64,000 nucleotides of DNA from Pseudonocardiales bacterium. Its GTDB lineage: Bacteria; Actinomycetota; Actinomycetes; Mycobacteriales; Pseudonocardiaceae. Position numbers and translations under genes: made by a program. The notes below the pieces were generated by a model. It had not been told where the DNA came from. It searched no databases and saw only the letters and a program-made list of their open reading frames with translations. Shown here piece by piece: positions 27,658 to 35,765 of the stretch. Positions within the stretch are counted from its first letter, which is position 1; each line of letters starts with the position of its first letter. The stretch spans positions 1 to 64,000 of the forward strand of contig JAFAWY010000131.1 in NCBI GenBank assembly GCA_019241525.1, in the 5' to 3' direction.

Positions 27658-28478
27658 GCGTCTTCCCTTCCACCATTGCGGTAGGCGTTACCCGTCCGCT
27701 CGGCCAGCACCTTATGCGGAATCTGCAACAGGCGCATCAGGGTGACCAGCGCCAGACCGCCGATCATGTTGCCGAGCACCGCGAAGCCGAACAGGCCTAA
27801 CCAGTCGGCATAACCGAACGGCGCGCCCACCTGCAATGCAGCAAAGCAGATCAGCGACGCGACAATCGCGTGATTGAGCTTGCCGGCGCCTAGCAGGAAA
27901 CCCACGACGACCGCGGGCACCAGCCGAACGCCGTCGGAGTCGGTGGAGTGCTGGAGGTGGGTCATCAGCGTGATGAGCATTCCCCCAATCAGGGCCAGGG
28001 CAAAAGCCTTCCAGGTGACGCCAAGGCCGATGTAGAACACTCCCGACTCGACCGCAATAGCACGTAGCGAAGGAAAGCCCGCCATCACCAGGCCGGTAAT
28101 GAGCCATCCGCCGGCTAAGTTGGTCACCGTTGTCAGCAGCCACAGCCGCGCGAGGGATCGTAACGTTGCGCTCTTGGCCACGACCGCCGCCACGGGAACA
28201 AGAAAATCCTCGGTGAATAGTTCACTTCGCGCCAAGGTCAGTGCGATAAAACCTAGTGATAAACCTAGACCACCGAGCAGGGCGCTGTGCGTGGCCTCTT
28301 CCAGCAACAGCAAGGCCAGTACGCCGACTCCGACGTCCAGGCCGCCGAGAAATCCGGTCGCAAGCAGCCCGGACCAGGACCGACCAAGGCGTTGCGTGCC
28401 CTCGTCCACCAGACGGTCGAAAGTGCGCTCGGTATCCTGCTGCGGAACGGCCGGGCTGGTAGTGGAGCGATCGCTCAT
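27654..28478 (-). CDS. Formate/nitrite transporter (FNT) family channel
   Basis: 274 residues with six membrane helices and the two half-repeats of FNT proteins: LARSELFTEDFLVPVAAVVA in the first (the SELFTxN-type pore segment) and GAGKLNHAIVASLICFAA in the second (the conserved His in the N-H pair). The family forms pentameric channels for small weak acids such as formate, nitrite or hydrosulfide. The long N-terminus resembles the YfdC-like branch, whose substrate is less certain. Confidence 0.82.
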   Translation of the reverse strand: MSDRSTTSPAVPQQDTERTFDRLVDEGTQRLGRSWSGLLATGFLGGLDVGVGVLALLLLEEATHSALLGGLGLSLGFIALTLARSELFTEDFLVPVAAVVAKSATLRSLARLWLLTTVTNLAGGWLITGLVMAGFPSLRAIAVESGVFYIGLGVTWKAFALALIGGMLITLMTHLQHSTDSDGVRLVPAVVVGFLLGAGKLNHAIVASLICFAALQVGAPFGYADWLGLFGFAVLGNMIGGLALVTLMRLLQIPHKVLAERTGNAYRNGGREDA

Positions 28479-28675
28479 GGCCGCATGCTAGGGGTGTTGG
28501 GTGATCCGAGATAGTCGAGTGCGTTGCTCAAAGCGAGTGCCGACATCGGTGAGATCGACAGGGGTGTACCCGGATTCGGTGCCGCCGGTTGCGGTGGCCG
28601 CTCCCATACCGAGCTGATGGCCTGCTGCATGGTGGGAATGTTTAACACGGCCAGTAGTGGGTACCGGGAAGACCT

Positions 28676-28747
28676 ATGAGTTGTGACGATCCGGCCGAGG
28701 CATCCAACGGCGGCGATCTCCAGTTCAGCAAAGCGCGGGCCTCGTGA
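28676..28747 (+). CDS. Short upstream frame (23 codons) coupled to the MEDS gene
   Basis: ATG behind GGGAAG at 4-5 nt spacing. The 23-codon frame ends in TGATG, where its stop shares a base with the start of the MEDS/HATPase gene. The downstream gene itself has a poor ribosome site, so reinitiation after this leader may set its expression. It could also be the eroded end of a lost upstream gene. No frame upstream of it is recognisable in 28479-28675. Confidence 0.35.
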   Translation: MSCDDPAEASNGGDLQFSKARAS

Positions 28748-29703
28748 TGAGTGCTGCCGCGGATCCAGGCTGCCGCCGAGCGAGGTTCGCCCACGTCGCG
28801 GTCCTCTACGGCTCTGATGCGCAACTTCGTAACCTGCTATTGCCTTACCTCGCCGGCGCGTTGGGCCGTCGCGAGGAGGTCCTGGTCGTGATCTCGGTGA
28901 CCGCCGAACGAGTGCTCCGGGACGCCTTGGGCGACGCCGCAGATAGCGTCCAGTGGGGCGGCCCGGGGCTGTCCTACGAACGGCTAGGTCGCATGTTCGG
29001 TGCCTTCAGTGACTACCTGGAACAGCGACACCGCGCCGGCGTGCCCGCTCATGTCATAGCGGAACCTGATCCGGACATCAGCTACGACCGGTTGAGCCAG
29101 TATCTGCGGCACCTCTCTATGGCCAACGAGGTCTATGCAGCTTACGGATGTCCGATGCTGTTTCTGTGGGATGAACGCCGCTACCCGCACGAGGTGATGG
29201 CGCATGTTCGCGCGGTCCATCCCCTCCTGTTTGATAGCGGTGGCCTGGTCATCAATGCCGAGTACTGTGCGCCGCCTGACTATCTGGCCGCCAACGTGCC
29301 CTCCGTCCCGGCTGTACCCATCGATCTCGACCTCGATGTGCTCCTTTACTCGCCCGACGGCCTCGCCCTATTACGCCGACGCTTGCGCTCGTGGGGCACC
29401 GATGCAGCGCTTGGCGATCGCGATACCGATGACATTGTCATCGCGGTGGACGAGATCGCTACCAATGCCTTGGAGCATGGCCAGCCCCCTGCGCGAGTCC
29501 GGGGTTGGTCGACAGCTGACGCTGTCTTCATTCGTGTCGACGACCACGGCCGCGTCGGGATACCTCAGACCACCGGCTACGTACGGCCGCGCACCGACGC
29601 CCGGCGCGGCAGGGGCGTATGGATGGCGCGCCACCTCGCCGACGTTCTGACCACCCACCACAGCCCCACCGGTACGACGGTCACAATGCGGTTTCCTCGA
29701 TGA
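28747..29703 (+). CDS. MEDS-domain sensor with RsbW-like ATPase (anti-sigma kinase type)
   Basis: 318 residues, cytoplasmic. Residues 1-190 form a MEDS sensory domain (FAHVAVLYGSDAQL, a DcmR-type RecA-like fold). Residues 210-318 form a HATPase_c domain with the N box DEIATNALEHG and a closing GRGVWMARHLADVL glycine-rich segment. Such proteins usually phosphorylate an anti-sigma antagonist or hold a sigma factor in response to a small-molecule or redox signal. No sigma factor or STAS partner is in the window. The ATG at 28747 overlaps the stop of the small leader frame. Confidence 0.8.
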   Translation: MSAAADPGCRRARFAHVAVLYGSDAQLRNLLLPYLAGALGRREEVLVVISVTAERVLRDALGDAADSVQWGGPGLSYERLGRMFGAFSDYLEQRHRAGVPAHVIAEPDPDISYDRLSQYLRHLSMANEVYAAYGCPMLFLWDERRYPHEVMAHVRAVHPLLFDSGGLVINAEYCAPPDYLAANVPSVPAVPIDLDLDVLLYSPDGLALLRRRLRSWGTDAALGDRDTDDIVIAVDEIATNALEHGQPPARVRGWSTADAVFIRVDDHGRVGIPQTTGYVRPRTDARRGRGVWMARHLADVLTTHHSPTGTTVTMRFPR

Positions 29704-30189
29704 TTAGTTGACCCGGGTCCACGGGCGGCACCAGCGGGTCTGGAAGGCGCCGTCGGCCTTGTCGATCGTCACTGTGGCGGGGCCCGGAGCCAGGCTGTTG
29801 GCGATGATGGACTCGCTGGTACCGCTGGAGTCCTTAAGACGTTCCCAGTAGCAGTCATAGTGGCCGGCTTTCCCCGTCGTCCGGTAGGTCCCCGGGGCGA
29901 TGTCGGTGCCTACCACGAACCTGCCCTCACCAAAGCTGCTCGGCAGCACAGCTGCCGACCCGAGCGCTGATCTCATGGCAGGAGCAGGCGGTGCATGAAT
30001 CGGGGGTGCTGTAACCGATTCGCCGCGGCTCACGACGATGGCAATGATGACCAGGTTGCCGACGGCGGCGATGAGCAACAGCACCAGGGCCCCCGTGGTG
30101 GTCCTCTTCTGCTTCGGGACCGGCGCGTCCTTCAGAGTCTGCCTTGTTGTCGTTTGCTGGACGTGCGGAACCGCTGGCGCTACGGCCAT
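29704..30189 (-). CDS. One-TM exported protein with YW-x-RLKD domain
   Basis: 161 residues. A basic cytoplasmic start, one membrane helix (about 33-54, GALVLLLIAAVGNLVIIAIVV region), a Pro/Ala linker, then an outer domain from residue about 88: GRFVVGTDIAPGTY, DCYWERLKDSSG, IIANSLAPGPATVTI, RWCRPW. The same domain ends the longer protein at 11668-12534, about 50% identical by eye. Two cysteines are conserved between the copies. A GAGGGGTGAC site precedes the ATG. Role unknown; surface sensing or envelope maintenance is inference. Confidence 0.7.
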   Translation of the reverse strand: MAVAPAVPHVQQTTTRQTLKDAPVPKQKRTTTGALVLLLIAAVGNLVIIAIVVSRGESVTAPPIHAPPAPAMRSALGSAAVLPSSFGEGRFVVGTDIAPGTYRTTGKAGHYDCYWERLKDSSGTSESIIANSLAPGPATVTIDKADGAFQTRWCRPWTRVN

Positions 30190-30366
30190 GTCACCCCTCT
30201 CTGGCGAGCAGCCGCTTCGCTAGGCCACCTACGGCCCAGCGGCCGACGCCAAAACAATCGGTGCTCGCAGGACTCTCGTTACGGATCGAGATCACTGGAT
30301 CACCTTGGGTGACCAGGCGTCGCCTTATCCAGGTGTGACGATTGTTCGATCAAGCCTCGCGGGTCA

Positions 30367-31914
30367 CTATAGGAGGTGGCGGAGCTGCGGCCAAAGTTGT
30401 GACCAGGACGCTCGCCGGCCGGAGCATAGCCAGACAGGTGTGGCTTTTGAAAAGATGTTCATTGTAGGACCGGCAGTCACGGTGGCCACTTGCCTAACCT
30501 CTGCAAAGTACCGGTGCAAATAAGTAGGGTTAGAGCCCACGAAAAGAACAGTATCGGCATTGTCCCCTGGTGCGCCGAAATACCAGTAACCTCGGTGTGG
30601 GCTGAAAGGGCGCGGCAATCCGCGAGCGGGGCCGTACCGATCCAGGGCGCTGGCGTCCCCGTAAAAATCGGCGATTACCGCAGTTGTGCGCTGCGTGGCA
30701 GGGGGAAGCGCATGGTAAGCGCCTGCTACCTCATTCGTAAGCTCTGGCCAGCCAAGACTCGCCAACGAGAGCAGTCTTGCGCTAATGGGCCATGACACTG
30801 GAAATACCGGCAAGGCGGTAAGAGCAATGGTTGCCGAGACGGCGTATGCCGGCCAGGACAGTATCCAGCGCCGCCAGCGTGCCGACTCCCGTTGTTGCAA
30901 TTCTAACGTGCCGATAGCAAGAATGAGCGCCACCATCCCGGCGAGGTAATAGTAACGGCCACCGGTAGCGAGGAAAAAGACGACCAGCGCAACGAATGTC
31001 CAACCGAGGAAGCGGTAGGAACGCAACTCGGCTGAGCTAAGCAACCGCCATAGGCCGTAACAGAAGAGCACCGTCCCTAAACCTACTCCAGCCAACGATA
31101 GTACTAGCGGCAGAAATGCCAACCGGCCGCCCCAGGGACTGCCTTGGGCCGTGACCTCATCGTTGATGACCTGCGCCATCCCTAGCTGTGGCCATCCGTG
31201 GTGAGCCTGCCAGAATAGGTTGGGCAGCGTCGCAAGCATTGCCAACACAGCACCGAGCCACAGCAACGGCCGACGCAACAGTTCTCGCGGACCCATTGCT
31301 AGCACGCTGATACCAACAAAGGCCCAAAAGATGGCTATCAACCACTTGTTCTGCAGTGCGATAGCAGTGACCATACCGAGCCACAACAGCAACCGATCAT
31401 CGCGGAGCCGCATCCAACGCACGAGTAACCACGTTGTTACGACCCAAAAAAATGTGTCGACCGTAGCGGTGGTGAGCAGGTGACCACCGAGCAGCACCGC
31501 TATCGCGAATACTCCCGCGGTGAGCACCTGCGCCTGGCGCCGACCACCAAGCTCCCGTGCGATTAGTGCGCTTACCACTACGGCTACGGTGGTCAGCACC
31601 ATTGCTGGGAGCCTTTCCCCGACGAGCGACCCAGGGAAGACAAGATCCATTGCGCGAGCCAGAAGCGGCGCGAGCGGGCCCTGATCGGCGTATCCCCAGT
31701 CCAGGTGACGCCCAGCGACCCTAAGATAGAGTTCGTCGCCGAAGTAGCCAACACTCATGCTACTCAGCAACAGCACCAATCCGGCCCCTGTTGCGATCGC
31801 CAGCACCGGCCAAGCTGCCAACGAAGCGATGGCAGGTTGTTCCGTTGTCTGAGTGCATCCTTGCCTACCGTTCACCAGCAGCGGGCGGCTTATAGCTGTT
31901 CGCAACAATGACAC
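30367..31914 (-). CDS. Membrane glycosyltransferase, family 39-like (lipid-linked sugar donor)
   Basis: 515 residues, 10-12 membrane helices. The first outer loop carries the GT39/PMT/ArnT signature YFGDELYLRVAGRHLDWGYADQGPL, with Asp-Glu as the likely catalytic acid site, followed by the second-loop ATVDTFFWVVTTWLL. Such enzymes transfer a sugar from polyprenyl phosphate to a lipid or protein on the outer face of the membrane. It is the last gene of the lipid-synthase operon: its GTG starts directly at the end of the WS/DGAT gene, with GGAGG inside that gene's last codons. It may add the outer sugar to the operon's product. Confidence 0.8.
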   Translation of the reverse strand: MSLLRTAISRPLLVNGRQGCTQTTEQPAIASLAAWPVLAIATGAGLVLLLSSMSVGYFGDELYLRVAGRHLDWGYADQGPLAPLLARAMDLVFPGSLVGERLPAMVLTTVAVVVSALIARELGGRRQAQVLTAGVFAIAVLLGGHLLTTATVDTFFWVVTTWLLVRWMRLRDDRLLLWLGMVTAIALQNKWLIAIFWAFVGISVLAMGPRELLRRPLLWLGAVLAMLATLPNLFWQAHHGWPQLGMAQVINDEVTAQGSPWGGRLAFLPLVLSLAGVGLGTVLFCYGLWRLLSSAELRSYRFLGWTFVALVVFFLATGGRYYYLAGMVALILAIGTLELQQRESARWRRWILSWPAYAVSATIALTALPVFPVSWPISARLLSLASLGWPELTNEVAGAYHALPPATQRTTAVIADFYGDASALDRYGPARGLPRPFSPHRGYWYFGAPGDNADTVLFVGSNPTYLHRYFAEVRQVATVTAGPTMNIFSKATPVWLCSGRRASWSQLWPQLRHLL

Positions 31915-33510
31915 TTAGCCTCCCTGGTCCGACTGTTGGTACATGCCATCAACGAGAAAGTCGGCACTGTGACGCCTGGAACCAGCGGTGGCGAAACGGG
32001 TTGCGAGCACACGCTCGACGGCGGCGGATTGATCAGTTACCGGGCGAGCGCACGGGGTAAACCCGCTGGCGGACGTAGCAGATTCCCCTTGACGGCATCT
32101 TGCGATCGTTACCAGCTCACTGAGCGAGTGAGATAATCCGCTGGCCAACTCATCGGGAGTGTCAACCGAATCAGCGAAGGAGAGGATCCCAACCAACAGG
32201 CGTCCTGCGTAGTCCCACACCACGAAGGTGACGCCTACACCACTGTTCGGCGGAGCCGAAAGGTACATTTCTTCGACAACTGCGGACCCGAAAGACCACG
32301 GTCGTACCGGGCCACGGATAGTCGAGATCGTCACATTGGTGTCCAGGTAATCGGGATGACTACGGCGCCGTTGACTATTACGCCTGACGGCAGCGGAGAA
32401 GACAGCGGGCGGTATAAGATCCAGCCATTCGGTGGCGACCTTCCGACCCCTGCGAACGAGGCGGCGTTTGGACTCGCGGGTCACCGCGCTGATCGTCAGG
32501 AGCCGGACCCATGGGTTCGCTACGTTGGTGGCAAGCGAGGTCGTAAGGCGTGTGATGTAGTTGCCCACCGCTCGCGAGGAATCGGCTGATGCTTTCATCC
32601 CAACGGGCACGTTTGCGATGAGCGACCGGCCGGGCAGGTCGTGACGTCCCGCTAGATAATCGCGTAGCGCACCCGCGATGACGCACAGCACAACGTCGTT
32701 CATGGCAACGCCGGCAACGTCTTTGACAAGCTCAATGTCAGCCAGTGGCAGTATTGCCCGCGCGAACCGCCGTTCGGGCGTGAAGCCGAGGTTGAGAGAA
32801 CATGGTGGAGCGTCGGCTCCTGCGCGCGGTACGGCAATCGTGGCCCGGGCGTCTGCTTTCCGGCTAGTGGCTAACCCGCGGCTCGTCTTTCGGATCAGTA
32901 CGGGTAGCCGGCCGAGTCCACGGCGGTGATCGGCTATCGCGTCGACGATCAGGCGCCACCGGCCTGGGGCGGACTCCGGATGCCACCCAGCAGCCGGGCC
33001 ACTCCGCTGAGCGGCGTCATTTGAGAACAGGTTCGAGAACAGAATGAGGCCCGCCGCACCGTCCATCAGGCAGTGGTGAACCTCCAAAACTAGTGCCTGG
33101 CGGCCACCTTCGAGCCCATCGACCAGAGTGAGATGCCAGAGCGGGCGTCGACGATCGAGGCAACGCTGCGCCAGGGCTGCGTACAGCTGGTTCAACTCAG
33201 CGGGTCCACCCGGCGCGGAAAGCGTGGCGTGGCTGAGGTGTTGGTCGAGGTCGAAGTCGGCGGCCTCAACAAAAACCGGATGGTGCAGGCCGAGGGGGAC
33301 CTGCTTTATGCAGAGCCGGAATGCCGGTAGGGCGTCGAGCCGGCAGGCCACGTGTCGGCGGACGTCGTCGAGGCTAATCCGGATCGGTCTCTGCTCGTCA
33401 TCCTGGGCGGGGCGGAGTATCGCCATGGTCATGCTCTGCATGGGCTGTTCGGGCAGTTCCATGGAGAAAAGGAGGGCGTCGAGACCGCTCATTCGGCGCA
33501 GGTCGCTCAC
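31915..33510 (-). CDS. WS/DGAT-type acyltransferase
   Basis: 531 residues, an actinobacterial wax ester synthase/diacylglycerol acyltransferase. The catalytic HHxxxDG motif is intact: His145-His146-Cys-Leu-Met-Asp150-Gly in LEVHHCLMDGAAG. The N-terminus MSGLDALLFSMELPEQPMQ and a C-terminal NVTISTIRGP-type segment (NVTISTIRGPVRP) are also standard. It transfers an acyl group from CoA or ACP to an alcohol. In this operon the acceptor may be a glycosylated lipid rather than a simple alcohol. Its GTG start overlaps the glycosyltransferase stop by 3 bp (GTGA), and the next gene follows without a gap. Confidence 0.88.
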   Translation of the reverse strand: MSDLRRMSGLDALLFSMELPEQPMQSMTMAILRPAQDDEQRPIRISLDDVRRHVACRLDALPAFRLCIKQVPLGLHHPVFVEAADFDLDQHLSHATLSAPGGPAELNQLYAALAQRCLDRRRPLWHLTLVDGLEGGRQALVLEVHHCLMDGAAGLILFSNLFSNDAAQRSGPAAGWHPESAPGRWRLIVDAIADHRRGLGRLPVLIRKTSRGLATSRKADARATIAVPRAGADAPPCSLNLGFTPERRFARAILPLADIELVKDVAGVAMNDVVLCVIAGALRDYLAGRHDLPGRSLIANVPVGMKASADSSRAVGNYITRLTTSLATNVANPWVRLLTISAVTRESKRRLVRRGRKVATEWLDLIPPAVFSAAVRRNSQRRRSHPDYLDTNVTISTIRGPVRPWSFGSAVVEEMYLSAPPNSGVGVTFVVWDYAGRLLVGILSFADSVDTPDELASGLSHSLSELVTIARCRQGESATSASGFTPCARPVTDQSAAVERVLATRFATAGSRRHSADFLVDGMYQQSDQGG

Positions 33511-34673
33511 GTGAGCTTCTCCAGATGGTCGGCCGCGGCGGCGGCACCGCCGGCGGTAGTGAAGGAGGTCTGTATGCGCTGAGCTGCGGATCTGTAGGAC
33601 GGATCGTCGAGGACACGGATGATCGCGCTACGCAGGTCGGCCGGACTGACCCGACCGAATTGGATTCGAAGACCGGCGCCTGCTTCAGTAACCTGGTGGG
33701 CGATCACGGGCTGGTCGTCGCGAATCGGGGCGACAACGAGCGGGACGCCGTGCGCGAGCGTTTCACAGACCGTGTTGTGGCCGCCGTGACTGACTACGGC
33801 GTGCAGGTGCGGAAGTAGATCGAGTTGGGGGATGAACTCGCGAATCAACACGTGCTCATGCGGCACATCGACCAGGTCGGGTGGGGCAACGATAACGGCC
33901 TGTAACCGGTCACTGAGTGGCGCCACCGCCTCGACCGCAGTGGCAAAGAACCGCCGTCCAATCGAGGGGCTTACGGTGCCGAGCGAGATGAGCACGTGCT
34001 GCCTGCTGGGATCCAGCCAGTCCCAGGGAAAGGTGACCATGCGGCGTCGTATCCCGATGGACGGTCCCACGAATACGTAGTGACCTGGAAAGGTGTGGAC
34101 TGATCCGACTAGCACCTCGGTAGTAAAAGCAAGTACAAGGTGGTCGGAGTAACGCAAATCAATAGGAGTTGGCACGCCCAATGTATGTTGAAGATTGATC
34201 AGGCATTGTTTTGCCCAACTGCCGAGCTGCGGCATGTAGGTGAACGGGTCGGTGAGCTCAGCTGAGGTGGTTGCCGAGGTGGCCCATGGCAGCCCGCGTT
34301 GGTGCGCAACCAGTGCGCCGGCCAGTGCCTGCTGGTCGGCGATGAGCACGTCAGGCTGGAACTCATCCACTGCCGCTGCTATCCCGGGCAGCATTGAGAC
34401 CGCCAGCGGAATCAAAAAATCTGCCCACAGAAAGCGGAAAGCTGCCGCGCCACGCAGTCCCAGCGAACGGCGGTGCAGCTGGGCCAGCGTTTCGCCGTAA
34501 AATTCTGCCGCGACCGGCAATAATTTCGCTCCCGGCGCCAACAACGGACCAATAGTCTCTGCATGGCCGGCCCAGGAGACGTGATGACCACGGCTTCTTA
34601 GCTCCTCGCCGACTTCGACGGTGGGAAAGGTGTGTCCGGCCAGCGGCGGCACTACGAACAAGAACCGGCTCAT
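33507..34673 (-). CDS. GT1/MGT-type glycosyltransferase
   Basis: 388 residues, GT-B fold. The N-terminal acceptor domain starts RFLFVVPPLAGHTFPTVEVG, with the usual His after the first strand. The C-terminal donor domain has ISLGTVSPSIG and the nucleotide-sugar motif VSHGGHNTVCETLAHGVP followed by DDQPVIAHQV. It should add a sugar from a UDP- or TDP-sugar to a hydroxyl or carboxyl group of a lipophilic acceptor, like the macrolide and rhamnosyl-lipid transferases. Overlaps its neighbours by 4 bp on each side, so it is co-translated with the hydrolase and the acyltransferase. Confidence 0.9.
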   Translation of the reverse strand: MSRFLFVVPPLAGHTFPTVEVGEELRSRGHHVSWAGHAETIGPLLAPGAKLLPVAAEFYGETLAQLHRRSLGLRGAAAFRFLWADFLIPLAVSMLPGIAAAVDEFQPDVLIADQQALAGALVAHQRGLPWATSATTSAELTDPFTYMPQLGSWAKQCLINLQHTLGVPTPIDLRYSDHLVLAFTTEVLVGSVHTFPGHYVFVGPSIGIRRRMVTFPWDWLDPSRQHVLISLGTVSPSIGRRFFATAVEAVAPLSDRLQAVIVAPPDLVDVPHEHVLIREFIPQLDLLPHLHAVVSHGGHNTVCETLAHGVPLVVAPIRDDQPVIAHQVTEAGAGLRIQFGRVSPADLRSAIIRVLDDPSYRSAAQRIQTSFTTAGGAAAAADHLEKLT

Positions 34674-35470
34674 CGGTCAATCAACGAGTCTTGCGTGGTG
34701 AACCAGTTCACTACGATCTCACGTAATGTTGCCGTTGCGTCCGTTAGCACGAAATGACCTAATCCAGGCAATACTGTCATCGTGAGAGATGGTAGGAATT
34801 GGCGAAGCTGATGGGCGTAACCGATAACATCGGAGTGCTCCCCGTACACTGCCCGGACCGGACACGTCAACTCTTGTAGAGCTCTAGGATCGATCGTGTC
34901 GACTTTGTGGAGGTCAGTGAGGAATGTAGTGCCGTTTATCAACGCGTCGGCGAGCTCCGCCATTCTACCGAGCTTGCGGCCATATGTTTTTTGCCATAGT
35001 TGCGTGTTGCCTGCGGCGAGATCGGACCCGATACTGCGTAGTGTTGATTCCATCTGTTCGGCCCAACCAGCCACCGCGAAATGGCCTTCGATCAGCACCA
35101 TGCTTGCTACCCGATCGGGATTCGCGACAGCGAAGCCGAGCGCTACCGCGCCGCCAAAGCTGTTGCCCACCAGGTGTACCGGTCCTGCCAGGTCCAAGGC
35201 GTCCAGCAGAGCCTCCAGATCGGCGACAAAGTCGACCACGCGGTAGCCGTTAGGTGGCCGTTCAGACACGCCGTGCCCACGCAAGTCGTACATGATCGCC
35301 TCGGTCCCGGCGCGCGCCACGGGGTTTGCAAGCGTGTAGTAAAAGCTTGACAGGTTATCTATCCCTAACCCGTGGATGAATATCGCTGGCCTCCCCGACC
35401 GGCATGGTCGGTCGCGCGGGACTAGCCGCTGAACGTGGAGCCGCACGCCGTTTGCGATGATTTCAGCCAT
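34670..35470 (-). CDS. Alpha/beta hydrolase, possible chain-release enzyme
   Basis: 266 residues. The oxyanion segment FIHGLGIDNLSSFYY, the nucleophile elbow VGNSFGGAVAL with Ser104, an Asp in VRAVYGEHSDV and the His in LPGLGHFVL complete the triad. Neither synthase ends in a thioesterase, and this gene directly follows the stand-alone ACP gene (8-bp overlap), so it may free the finished acyl chain as an acid, ester or lactone. A generic esterase is the alternative. ATG preferred over the TTG one codon upstream. Confidence 0.82.
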   Translation of the reverse strand: MAEIIANGVRLHVQRLVPRDRPCRSGRPAIFIHGLGIDNLSSFYYTLANPVARAGTEAIMYDLRGHGVSERPPNGYRVVDFVADLEALLDALDLAGPVHLVGNSFGGAVALGFAVANPDRVASMVLIEGHFAVAGWAEQMESTLRSIGSDLAAGNTQLWQKTYGRKLGRMAELADALINGTTFLTDLHKVDTIDPRALQELTCPVRAVYGEHSDVIGYAHQLRQFLPSLTMTVLPGLGHFVLTDATATLREIVVNWFTTQDSLIDR

Positions 35471-35765
35471 CAACCGCTGCCGTTCTCGCGGGAGTAAAAC
35501 GGTCCGCGATGTAAACGACCACCTCGCCGACTGTCAGATCGATGATCTCGTTGAGTGTCTTATCCGCGAGGAAGGCTACGAAGTCGACGCGATGGCCGTA
35601 GTGCTCGCCAAGCCTGGTGGCCAACTTCACGAATTCTATGCTTTCTAATTCGAGGTCTGCTTCAAATGATGTGGTCATGCCGATGTCAATTCCGAGGGCG
35701 TATTCGGGGCCGATGATTTCGACGAGCATCGCGCGAACATCGGCCAGGATCTGGTCAGGCGTCAT
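35463..35765 (-). CDS. Stand-alone acyl carrier protein
   Basis: 100 residues. The attachment site is Ser42 in ADLELESIEFVKLA, a variant of the D-S-L/I motif common in iterative lipid and polyketide synthases. Short helices before and after it fit the four-helix carrier fold. The ATG at 35765 (MTPDQILADVRAML) overlaps the end of the second synthase gene by 11 bp; a longer frame would lie wholly inside that gene. The carrier probably receives the chain from the synthases or shuttles it to the hydrolase or acyltransferase. The Ser should be modified by the transferase domain ending the upstream protein. Confidence 0.88.
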   Translation of the reverse strand: MTPDQILADVRAMLVEIIGPEYALGIDIGMTTSFEADLELESIEFVKLATRLGEHYGHRVDFVAFLADKTLNEIIDLTVGEVVVYIADRFTPARTAAVDG

